Shown here one piece after another: positions 14,526 to 21,040 of a stretch of 21,085 nt of DNA; position 1 is the stretch's first letter, and the number at the start of each line of letters is the position of its first letter. The DNA comes from CAZTVN01 sp964617145 (lineage in GTDB: Bacteria; Patescibacteriota; Gracilibacteria; UBA1369; JACRIC01). The notes beneath the pieces are model-generated. The model saw only the letters and a list, made by a program, of their open reading frames with translations, ran no database searches and was not told where the DNA came from. A program made the position numbers and the translations under genes. The stretch is from NCBI GenBank assembly GCA_964617145.1, contig CAZTVN010000019.1:1-21085 (forward strand), read 5' to 3'.

Positions 14526-15554
14526 TTATTTAAACCTATAAATAGTCGCTTTCCCTTTACCCACTCGTTCGATCAGACCCAATTGAATTAATTGATTCAA
14601 ATCCTGATTTCTCGTGGGCTTTGCCCTATCAGTGAGGGTCGAATATATACGATCGGTAATAAAATCATGTTTTTTGATGTAATCCAAAATTTTTTGGTGA
14701 TGCGGCTTCAAAAGAGTTTCAGGAGTAATGCTTTCACGAGAAAATAGCTTCGACACGCGTAAAAGCTCATCAATAATTCCGTCAGTAAAATATTCAAGCC
14801 ATGGCGTAAAATCGACCAAATCACAGATATCATAATAATTGCCTTTCTCACCAACATATCCGAAATAGCGCGAAATATTTTGATTATAATAATTTTCAAA
14901 ACTAAAAAGATTAAAAGTATCAAGCCCCATAGCCGAGAGAAGTACTTTGGTAGCAAGACGTACCGTTCTGCCATTTCCATCCATAAATGGATGAATAATC
15001 ACAAATTGTTTATGAAAAATACCGGACAAAATAAGCGGATCAAGAAGTCCCCGGTTCTTTGAAACATAATAAAATAATTCCTTCATCAAATCTTTTACAT
15101 CTTGATGATCTGGCGGCCAATACACTGTTTTTCTCTCCATAGGATCATTGACGAAAACCGGCTCCCGTCGAAATTTTCCCCAACGTGATGACGATATCAG
15201 TCCTTGCATTACCGTCTTATGAATATCCAAAACCAATGACATATCAAACTTCTGTTCGATTTTCTTTGTAAACGTATCCAACCAAATGAGAGCTTTATTA
15301 TAGTTTAAAACCTCACGCTCACTGTCACGAACATATTTAGGGTGAGCCTTGAGGATTTTTTTTACTTCGGTAAGTGGCAGTGGATTCCCTTCGATACTCG
15401 TTGAAGCGTGAGCAGAAATTTCATGCGCGCGCTGAACGAGCGACAGAGTTACAATTTTCGAAAAACGCTTATTGTTTAATTCATGTATAAGAGTTGCAAT
15501 CCGCTTAATATTTTCAAGTAATTTTGAGGAAATAACGTATTTTGGATCAAACAT
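14526..15554 (-). CDS. Fic family protein with self-inhibitory motif and C-terminal winged helix
   Basis: A 342-aa Fic-domain protein. Fic enzymes typically transfer AMP from ATP to hydroxyl side chains of target proteins. The active-site loop is complete: HPFMDGNGRTVR (188-199), with the catalytic His188. The N-terminal helix carries the inhibitory (S/T)xxxE(G/N) motif as S51-T-S-I-E55-G56, so activity should be self-restrained. A C-terminal winged-helix-like region (~280-342, ending LIQLGLIERVGKGKATIYRF) suggests DNA binding. The N-terminus MFDPKYVISSKLL matches that of its divergent neighbour MFQPQFIITSKML, showing the two are paralogues and fixing both starts. It converges on the 1149-aa gene. 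The stop is TAA. The target protein is unknown. Confidence 0.92.
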   Translation of the reverse strand: MFDPKYVISSKLLENIKRIATLIHELNNKRFSKIVTLSLVQRAHEISAHASTSIEGNPLPLTEVKKILKAHPKYVRDSEREVLNYNKALIWLDTFTKKIEQKFDMSLVLDIHKTVMQGLISSSRWGKFRREPVFVNDPMERKTVYWPPDHQDVKDLMKELFYYVSKNRGLLDPLILSGIFHKQFVIIHPFMDGNGRTVRLATKVLLSAMGLDTFNLFSFENYYNQNISRYFGYVGEKGNYYDICDLVDFTPWLEYFTDGIIDELLRVSKLFSRESITPETLLKPHHQKILDYIKKHDFITDRIYSTLTDRAKPTRNQDLNQLIQLGLIERVGKGKATIYRFK

Positions 15555-15569
15555 GGAAAATGTTAAGTC

Positions 15570-15602
15570 TCTAGACGTATTATAGACGATTCATAGACGA
15601 TT
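15570..15602. repeat. Three tandem 11-bp repeats over the minus-strand fic promoter
   Basis: TAGACG recurs at 15572-15577, 15583-15588 and 15594-15599, exactly 11 bp apart, within units such as TATAGACGATT and CATAGACGATT. A decayed fourth unit (GTATAGTCAAT, 15603-15613) follows. The copies cover the -10 element and spacer of the minus-strand promoter. Repeats phased at about one helical turn are typical of operators; the Fic winged helices are the obvious candidate binders (inference). Confidence 0.75.
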
Positions 15603-15607
15603 GTATA
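15579..15607 (-). promoter_or_regulatory. Candidate promoter of the minus-strand fic gene
   Basis: On the minus strand a perfect TATAAT (15584-15579) lies 17 nt after TATACA (15607-15602). Initiation near 15572 gives a leader of about 17 nt before the ATG at 15554. The 11-bp repeats overlap it. Confidence 0.6.
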
Positions 15608-15613
15608 GTCAAT

Positions 15614-15652
15614 GCGGAGGCAGGACGAAAGGGAAAGCCCCGCCCGCTTTTT
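15614..15652 (+). promoter_or_regulatory. GC-rich dyad followed by T run between the two fic promoters
   Basis: In otherwise AT-rich DNA, GCGG (15614-15617) can pair with CCGC (15644-15647), with a second small GGG/CCC hairpin inside (15631-15633 with 15638-15640), and five Ts follow (15648-15652). It resembles a weak terminator reading rightward. It lies upstream of the fic promoter at 15657, so it could insulate that promoter, or it could be a dispersed palindromic repeat. The pairing is imperfect. Confidence 0.3.
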
Positions 15653-15656
15653 ATCC

Positions 15657-15685
15657 TTGTGAGCAGTTACAAAAAAATGTATTAT
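15657..15685 (+). promoter_or_regulatory. Candidate promoter of the plus-strand fic gene
   Basis: TTGTGA (15657-15662) and TATTAT (15680-15685) are 17 nt apart. Predicted initiation at about 15692 falls at the first of three CGACA repeats and leaves a ~35-nt leader before the ATG at 15727, without a Shine-Dalgarno. Confidence 0.5.
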
Positions 15686-15690
15686 ATAAA

Positions 15691-15718
15691 CGACAAATAA
15701 GCGACATTTTAAACGACA
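15691..15718. repeat. Three CGACA repeats downstream of plus-strand fic promoter
   Basis: CGACA occurs at 15691-15695, 15702-15706 and 15714-15718, spaced 11 and 12 bp, with similar AT-rich flanks (AAACGACAAA in the outer copies' context). The array covers the predicted start and leader of the plus-strand fic gene and mirrors the 11-bp array at the other fic promoter, sharing an ACGA core with it. Probable operator, by inference. Confidence 0.55.
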
Positions 15719-15726
15719 AAGATTCC

Positions 15727-16773
15727 ATGTTTCAGCCACAGTTCATCATTACTTCAAAAATGCTCAATGCTCTCAACAGAATTGAGGTTATTCGCGAAAA
15801 AATAGCTGTCTGTCCCATGCACCCAAAAGAGGAGTATCGCTTAAAAAAACAGGCGATTCTCAGCATGGTTCATCACTCAACCGCCATTGAAGGCAATACC
15901 TTAAATGAATTTGAAATACAAAAAGTGCTTGCAGGAGAAAAAATTAACGCATCGCCAAGAGAAATCTACGAAGTGAAAAATTATAAAAAAGCCTTGAAAT
16001 ACATATCGGCATGGAAAACTTCACATATAACCGAAAAAGATATTTTGAAAATCCACGCACTTCTGAGCGCTCATATTTTACCGAAAGATCGCAGAGGAAA
16101 ATATCGCAAAGAACCTGTGTATGTGGTAGCAAGGACGCCCATAACTCAGGAGATTCGTTATACGGCGCCGGATCACAAAAAAGTTCCCAAACTTGTTCAG
16201 AATCTCTGCCAATGGATTTCCGTTTCGGAGGATAAGAAACTTTCACCGGTGATTATTGCAGCTATCGCACATGCGGAAATGGCGGCCATCCATCCGTTTA
16301 TTGACGGCAATGGACGCACTGCCCGTCTTTTTGCAACATTGATATTGTATACAGAGCACTACGATTTCCGAAAATTATTTGCGTTAGAAAATTATTATAA
16401 TACGAATCGGCCTGCATATTACGAAGCTATTCATCTCGGAAAAAATTACGAAGAACGAAAAAAAGGAAATCTCAATCACTGGCTCGAATATTTTGTCGAA
16501 GGTTTTCTTGCCGAAATGGAACTCGTTCTGGATAAAATTAGGCCATTCCTCTATGTTAAGAAGAGAATAACGGCTGGGAAAATAATTCTTACAAAAGATG
16601 AAATAAAAATTCTCGATTTTTTGCAAGAAATGAACCATATCAAAAGCAAGGATGTCGAAGAGATATTAACAGTGACAAAACGAACGGCACAAAGGTATCT
16701 TAAAGCACTTATTAAAAAAGGACTCATCAAAAAACACGGAGATAAAAAAAGTGCCAAATATACTCTCCCATAA
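15727..16773 (+). CDS. Fic family protein, paralogue of the divergent fic gene
   Basis: A 348-aa Fic protein. The catalytic loop HPFIDGNGRTAR (189-200, His189) is intact, and the N-terminal inhibitory motif is S51-T-A-I-E55-G56. The C-terminal ~60 residues form a helix-turn-helix/winged-helix region (KDEIKILDFLQ, TVTKRTAQRYLKALIKKGLI), a typical DNA-binding helix pair. The frame is open upstream to 15601, but I start at ATG 15727 because MFQPQFIITSKML aligns with the start of the other Fic protein; the upstream stretch crosses the promoter and GC-rich dyad. It probably adds AMP to an unknown protein and may control its own transcription. It ends with TAA 5 nt before the converging thrS stop. 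Confidence 0.93.
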   Translation: MFQPQFIITSKMLNALNRIEVIREKIAVCPMHPKEEYRLKKQAILSMVHHSTAIEGNTLNEFEIQKVLAGEKINASPREIYEVKNYKKALKYISAWKTSHITEKDILKIHALLSAHILPKDRRGKYRKEPVYVVARTPITQEIRYTAPDHKKVPKLVQNLCQWISVSEDKKLSPVIIAAIAHAEMAAIHPFIDGNGRTARLFATLILYTEHYDFRKLFALENYYNTNRPAYYEAIHLGKNYEERKKGNLNHWLEYFVEGFLAEMELVLDKIRPFLYVKKRITAGKIILTKDEIKILDFLQEMNHIKSKDVEEILTVTKRTAQRYLKALIKKGLIKKHGDKKSAKYTLP

Positions 16774-16778
16774 TAATA

Positions 16779-18572
16779 CTACCGTCGCTCCTTTATCTCT
16801 TGCTGAATCATCTTCAGAAAAACATCAAGTTCATAACTTTCTTGATTTTTCGTTTTGTAGCTTCGAATAGCAACTTTTCCGGAATTTTTCTCTTTTCCGC
16901 CTACGACAAGCATGTAAGGAATTTTTTCGAGTTCCGCTGCGCGGATTTTTTTGGAAACAGTTTCGGAAGCGGTATCAACAGTTACTCGGATGCCGGATTG
17001 AAAAAAAGTATGTCGAAGTTCATTCGCAAAATCAAGAAAAGTATCGGAAACAGGAATAATACGCACTTGCTCAGGAGAAAGCCATGTAGGGAATGCTCCG
17101 GCATAGTGTTCGATAAGAAGTCCGAGAAAACGCTCGTATGAACCAAAAATAGCTCGATGAAGCATAACAGGTCTCTGTTTTTCTCCTTTTTCATCGATAT
17201 AGTGAAGATCAAAACGTTCCGGCATATTATAATCGATCTGAGGAATGGTAGCCATCTGCCATTCACGCCCTAAGACATCACGCACCTTTACATCAATTTT
17301 TGGTCCATAAAAAGCCGCTTCTCCTTCATATTCCGCAAAGGGAACACGACGTTTTTGTAAAGCCCGACGCAAATATCCCTCTGCATTTTTCCAATTTTCA
17401 TCACTGCCGACATATTTCGAAGTATTATTGGGATCTCTCAAGCTCAAAGTGTAAGAAACATCGCTAAATCCGAGTATCGCGTACATTTCTTCCGCAAGAT
17501 CGATACAACGATTGATTTCTTCTTCCATTTGATCTTGGGTACAAAAAATATGAGCATCGTCCTGCGTGATCGAACGAACACGGGTCAACCCATTAAGTTC
17601 TCCTGATTTTTCAAAACGATACACAAGACCGTTTTCAGCGAGCCGCAAAGGAAGTTCGCGATAGCTTCGAGGACGTGAATCATAAATCTGAATATGGTGC
17701 GGACAATTCATAGGGCGAAGCATAAATTTTTCGTCCAAAGTAGAAACAGGAGGGAACATGCTCTCGGCATAGTAAGGATAGTGGCCAGAAGTTTTATAAA
17801 GATCGAGATTGCCAACACTTGGAGTCGTCACGTACTGATAGCCATATTGAAGCTGTTTTTCGAGGCTTAAGTTCTCCAATGCTCGACGGATAATAGTTCC
17901 CTTGGGAGTGAGAAGAGGAAATCCAGCTCCAACTTTTTGCGACAATATATAAAGATCAAGCTCTTTGCCGAGTTTTCGATGATCGCGTTTTTTTGCTTCT
18001 TCAAGGAAGAAAACATGCTCATCGAGTTCTTTTTGAGTTTTAAAACACAATCCATAAATGCGCTGAAGCATTGCTCGTTTCTCATCACCTTTGAAATAAG
18101 CGCCGGAAACATGAGTGAGTTTGAATGCGCCGATTTTTCCTGTATGTTCGACATGTGGCCCTTTACAAAGATCGACAAAGCGAGGAGTCCCATCTCTCAT
18201 CACATTTTCAAAAAATGAAAGCTCGGTCTCACCTTCTTTTTTCAGATCCAAAGCTATTTCGACTTTATAAGGCTGTTTGATTTTTTTGAGAAACTCGATT
18301 GATTTTTTTGTGGGCTCCATGTAGCGCTTAAAAACCTGTTTTTCTTTGACAATTTTTTGCATATGTTCCTCGATAATCGGAAGATCTTCTGGGATAAGTG
18401 TGCGTGGAAGCTCGAAATCATAATAAAAACCATTTTCAATAGGAGGCCCTATCGCAAGACGAGCTTCTGGGAAAATTTCAAGCACGGCTTGCGCCAAAAC
18501 ATGAGCCGCTGAGTGGCGCATGCAGTAAAGTTCATCATGTTCTTGAGATTTTTGTGAGACAACTTTGACCAT
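16779..18572 (-). CDS. thrS: Threonine--tRNA ligase lacking the TGS domain
   Basis: This enzyme charges tRNA-Thr with threonine and edits mis-charged serine. It is 597 aa, against about 640 for E. coli, because the N-terminal TGS domain is absent. The editing domain is kept, with H20-SAA-H24 and C135-KGP-H139. The class II catalytic core has MLRPMNCPHH (C289), TRVRSITQDDAHIF (R330, H340) and VMLHRAIFGSYERFLGLLIEHYAG (H471); C289, H340 and H471 are the expected zinc ligands. The anticodon-binding domain covers ~500-597. ATG at 18572 leaves 17 residues before the editing motif, so truncation by a wrong start is unlikely. No Shine-Dalgarno or T-box was seen in the 62-nt gap to recF. The stop is TAG. 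Confidence 0.97.
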   Translation of the reverse strand: MVKVVSQKSQEHDELYCMRHSAAHVLAQAVLEIFPEARLAIGPPIENGFYYDFELPRTLIPEDLPIIEEHMQKIVKEKQVFKRYMEPTKKSIEFLKKIKQPYKVEIALDLKKEGETELSFFENVMRDGTPRFVDLCKGPHVEHTGKIGAFKLTHVSGAYFKGDEKRAMLQRIYGLCFKTQKELDEHVFFLEEAKKRDHRKLGKELDLYILSQKVGAGFPLLTPKGTIIRRALENLSLEKQLQYGYQYVTTPSVGNLDLYKTSGHYPYYAESMFPPVSTLDEKFMLRPMNCPHHIQIYDSRPRSYRELPLRLAENGLVYRFEKSGELNGLTRVRSITQDDAHIFCTQDQMEEEINRCIDLAEEMYAILGFSDVSYTLSLRDPNNTSKYVGSDENWKNAEGYLRRALQKRRVPFAEYEGEAAFYGPKIDVKVRDVLGREWQMATIPQIDYNMPERFDLHYIDEKGEKQRPVMLHRAIFGSYERFLGLLIEHYAGAFPTWLSPEQVRIIPVSDTFLDFANELRHTFFQSGIRVTVDTASETVSKKIRAAELEKIPYMLVVGGKEKNSGKVAIRSYKTKNQESYELDVFLKMIQQEIKERR

Positions 18573-18599
18573 AATTTTAAGCCATAAGAAAAAAACATT

Positions 18600-18628
18600 T
18601 TACGATCAAGAATTTATCATATTACAAT
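18600..18628 (+). promoter_or_regulatory. Candidate promoter of recF, implying a leaderless transcript
   Basis: TTACGA (18600-18605, weak -35) and TACAAT (18623-18628, good -10) are 17 nt apart. Only 6 nt separate the -10 from the recF ATG at 18635, so transcription would begin at or next to the start codon. Confidence 0.45.
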
Positions 18629-18634
18629 GGGTTC

Positions 18635-19780
18635 ATGCAATTGCAATCGATCTCGCTCGAAAATTTCCGTTCCTATAAAAATCTTAAAGTTACATTTGAC
18701 GATTCGAATCCGATCACCATATTTGTCGGTGATAATGCCGAAGGGAAAACCAACCTCATCGAAGCCATATCTCTGCTTTCACTCCCAAAGTCTTTTCGGA
18801 CGAATCATCAAAAAAATGTAATATTTTCAGGAGAAAATTATTATAGAATTGAAGCAAAAATAAAGAATGATGAAGACGAAAATATCGCTGTAGAATTGGG
18901 ATTCCAAGTGAAACCAGAAAAGAAACGCCTTTGTATGTATCAAAATGTAAAAAAATCTCTGCATGAATACATCGGGAAAATAAAAACCATCATCTTTACG
19001 CCCTACGATCTCGATATCGTGACAAGTGGCCCTGAGGTAAGAAGAAAAAATCTTAATATGGTATTTTCGCAGGAAGACACGAGGTATTTTTCACATTTAA
19101 TGGCCTATCAAAAAGCTTTAAAAGCCCGCAATATTCTTTTAAAAAAAATATATGAACGCGTTGCAACGGAGGAAGAACTCGAATGTTTTTCCGAAGCGCT
19201 CATTGAACACGGGACATATATTATGAAAAAAAGAAAAGAGGGAATCAAATATTTGGAGCAGAAAATACAAGAAATTTACCCAAAAATCGCAGGCAGAAAA
19301 GAAAGTGTCAAACTGAAGTATCTGGCGGCGGGAGAACAAAATATGGAGGAAAATACTGAAGAAAACATTGAACAAAATGGCGACGAAAAACAAATATACC
19401 GAACAGAATTGAAGAAATCATTTCGCCGTGACATGAAAATTTTCAAAACGCACTTCGGGCCGCACAGAGACGATATGCAATGTATGTTAAACGGAATGGA
19501 CATAAGGTCGTACGCTTCACGCGGTGAAGGAAGAACATTCGTTTTGGCTCTGAAATTGGCGGAAGCGCAGTGGTTAAAAGATCAAACAAAAGCAACGCCA
19601 ATCATTCTGCTTGATGATGTTTTTTCAGAACTCGATGAAAGAAGACAAAAAAATCTTTTCAAAAATCTCGAAGGGTATCAGGTTATTATGACCACAAACC
19701 ATATAAGCCCTTTACTTCGCGAGCACAAGGGCATAAAAACATACAAAATTGAGCAGGGCGAAATACGGTCGTTTGAGTAG
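18635..19780 (+). CDS. recF: DNA replication/repair protein RecF
   Basis: RecF is an SMC-like ATPase that binds gapped DNA and helps RecO and RecR load RecA. The 381-aa protein has the N-terminal SLENFRSYKNL, Walker A GDNAEGKTNLIEA (from G32), the family segment FTPYDLDIVTSGPEVRRKNLN, a coiled middle region with an acidic Asn/Glu-rich insert (EENTEENIEQNGDEK, ~240), signature SRGEGR (295-300) and Walker B PIILLDDVFSELD (322-334). The signature differs from the common SRGQQR. It is not next to dnaA, dnaN or gyrB here; its divergent neighbour is thrS. The TAG stop lies inside the left arm of a palindromic element, so the present C-terminus may have been set by that insertion, though the protein has normal family length. 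Confidence 0.96.
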   Translation: MQLQSISLENFRSYKNLKVTFDDSNPITIFVGDNAEGKTNLIEAISLLSLPKSFRTNHQKNVIFSGENYYRIEAKIKNDEDENIAVELGFQVKPEKKRLCMYQNVKKSLHEYIGKIKTIIFTPYDLDIVTSGPEVRRKNLNMVFSQEDTRYFSHLMAYQKALKARNILLKKIYERVATEEELECFSEALIEHGTYIMKKRKEGIKYLEQKIQEIYPKIAGRKESVKLKYLAAGEQNMEENTEENIEQNGDEKQIYRTELKKSFRRDMKIFKTHFGPHRDDMQCMLNGMDIRSYASRGEGRTFVLALKLAEAQWLKDQTKATPIILLDDVFSELDERRQKNLFKNLEGYQVIMTTNHISPLLREHKGIKTYKIEQGEIRSFE

Positions 19781-19866
19781 GGCCTGTGCACACCTTCGTC
19801 GTCGTTTCTTGAACTGAACAAAATATGTCTCTTCCATCTGTAAAAACTTTGTGTGCACAGGCCCTA
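19778..19866. mobile_element. MITE-like palindromic element 1 (TA-bounded)
   Basis: A perfect 16-bp inverted repeat, TAGGGCCTGTGCACAC (19778-19793) and GTGTGCACAGGCCCTA (19851-19866), flanks 57 nt without a gene. The outermost TA on both sides would be the target duplication expected for IS630/mariner-type and some IS5-type elements. The spacing TA to TA is 87 bp. The recF stop TAG is formed by the first three bases of the left arm. The loop is too long for a typical intrinsic terminator. Confidence 0.7.
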
Positions 19867-20001
19867 AAGGGGCGGACAGTTTCCGAGAAAACAATTTGTG
19901 TCGCTTTTCGAGCGATCATGTATCGCGAGAGATCGGCCGAGCGTACATGTTAGCGAGGCCGATGGCGACACGGGTTTTAAAGGAAACTGTCCGCCCCTTT
20001 A
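19865..20001. mobile_element. MITE-like palindromic element 2 with internal hairpins
   Basis: A perfect 20-bp inverted repeat, TAAAGGGGCGGACAGTTTCC (19865-19884) and its complement at 19982-20001, shares its left TA with element 1. Inside, GTGTCGC (19898-19904) pairs with GCGACAC (19965-19971), and two hairpins branch off: GCGAT-CATGT-ATCGC (19912-19926) and ATCGGCC (19932-19938) with GGCCGAT (19957-19963). A ~20-nt unit CGAGCG-nn-CATGT occurs twice (19909-19929, 19938-19957). The whole folds as a branched, cloverleaf-like structure. TA-to-TA spacing is 135 bp. There is no transposase. Confidence 0.75.
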
Positions 20002-20014
20002 CAACCAAGCGGCC

Positions 20015-20043
20015 GTGATTTTTTTCAAAACACATGATATAAA
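20015..20043 (+). promoter_or_regulatory. Candidate extended -10 promoter of the PrsW-family gene
   Basis: TATAAA (20038-20043) is preceded by TG one base upstream (20035-20036). A weak -35, GTGATT (20015-20020), lies 17 nt away. Initiation near 20050 gives a ~49-nt leader. An AAGGAGG (20047-20053) falls at that start, 45 nt from the ATG, too far to act as its ribosome-binding site. Confidence 0.35.
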
Positions 20044-20098
20044 GATAAGGAGGCTTAAGAAAAACTATTTCGTTCATCCGTTTTTAATAGCCCTTTTC

Positions 20099-20992
20099 AT
20101 GCCACAAGACCAAGACATTCACGAACTTGTCCGCACCCTTGTTTCTATCTTCGCGGCGCTTATCCCTATCATCATTTGGGGCTACATTTTTTACCAAAAA
20201 AATCCAGAATCGAGAAAATGGACATTCATTACATTTCTTGGCGGAATGATTTCCGTGACGCCGATCCTTCTCTATAAATGGTCGTGGAAATTTTATCCAT
20301 CGATGAACGCTTTTCAATATCTCAATACCTTTAGCAACAATCTCATTGATATCAAAAATTTCGCGCTTCCTCTAAGCGTGGTTTTAATCTTCATGCTGGT
20401 AGGTGTGTTTGAAGAATATATGAAGCATTTGGTGGTGAAAATTATCGATAGAAATCGATTTAAAACCATTGATGATGCGATCGAATTTAGCATTATCGCG
20501 GCTCTTGGCTTTGCCTACGTGGAAAATGTTCTTTATTTTACCTATATTTGGAATACGCAAGGGACAGAAAGCTTTATTATTTCAGTCGTATTCCGTTCAA
20601 TTTTTTCAACCTTCGCGCACATTCTCTTTTCAGGACTTTACGGTTATTATTACGGGTTAGCTCATTTTTCAGATCCTATTTTTCAGGAAGAAATCAGAAA
20701 AAAAAGATTTATTCTCATTAAATTCGTGCACAAAATCTGTCATTTTCACCTTCCAACGCTTTTCCATGAAGAAAAAGTACTCGAAGGATTGCTCATCGCT
20801 GTTCTCACTCACGCTTTTTTCAATATCCTTCTAGAAATGAGTTGGACGGTTCTCATTGTGCCATATCTTTTGTTTGGTTTTGTCACGCTATCATACCTTT
20901 TTGACAAAAAAGAGAATCACAAAAATTATGGCCGAATAGTGAACTATCGTACGAGTACGAAAGCGGTATTGTCTGGTGACAAAATATCGTAA
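20099..20992 (+). CDS. PrsW family glutamic-type intramembrane protease
   Basis: A 297-aa polytopic membrane protein. PrsW proteases (M82 family) cut membrane anchors such as anti-sigma factors within the bilayer. Conserved features are VGVFEEYMKHLVVK with E105/E106 and K109, DDAIEFSIIAALGFAYVEN (125-143), the FAHILFSGLYGYYYG segment with H174, and LTHAFFNILLE with H238. About seven to eight membrane segments can be drawn (e.g. ~13-32, 42-59, 88-106, 129-150, 160-186, 229-245, 248-268). The frame is open upstream to 19898, but that part is palindromic element 2 and flank, so I start at ATG 20099. No sigma/anti-sigma pair is adjacent, so its substrate is unknown. The stop is TAA. Confidence 0.9.
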   Translation: MPQDQDIHELVRTLVSIFAALIPIIIWGYIFYQKNPESRKWTFITFLGGMISVTPILLYKWSWKFYPSMNAFQYLNTFSNNLIDIKNFALPLSVVLIFMLVGVFEEYMKHLVVKIIDRNRFKTIDDAIEFSIIAALGFAYVENVLYFTYIWNTQGTESFIISVVFRSIFSTFAHILFSGLYGYYYGLAHFSDPIFQEEIRKKRFILIKFVHKICHFHLPTLFHEEKVLEGLLIAVLTHAFFNILLEMSWTVLIVPYLLFGFVTLSYLFDKKENHKNYGRIVNYRTSTKAVLSGDKIS

Positions 20993-21011
20993 CGTGCTTT
21001 ATACGAAAATT

Positions 21012-21040
21012 TTGTATATAAAATACAAATAGGTTATATT
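21012..21040 (+). promoter_or_regulatory. Candidate promoter for a gene beyond the right edge
   Basis: TTGTAT (21012-21017) and TATATT (21035-21040) are 17 nt apart; the same -35 hexamer is used at 4757. Transcription would begin near 21047. An ATG at 21074 meets TGA two codons later, so the downstream start must be a TTG at 21078 or lie outside the window. Confidence 0.45.

Noticed and set aside
15601..15726. 42-residue N-terminal extension of the plus-strand Fic protein
   Set aside because: It runs through the promoter and GC-rich dyad, and the ATG at 15727 aligns with the start of the paralogue.
19898..20098. 67-residue N-terminal extension of the PrsW-family protein from a GTG
   Set aside because: It starts inside palindromic element 2 and has no family resemblance before the ATG at 20099.
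516..20992. Reading UGA as glycine (code 25)
   Set aside because: All genes are complete under the standard code, and I see no split genes joined by in-frame TGA. Only avoidance of TGA stops is supported.
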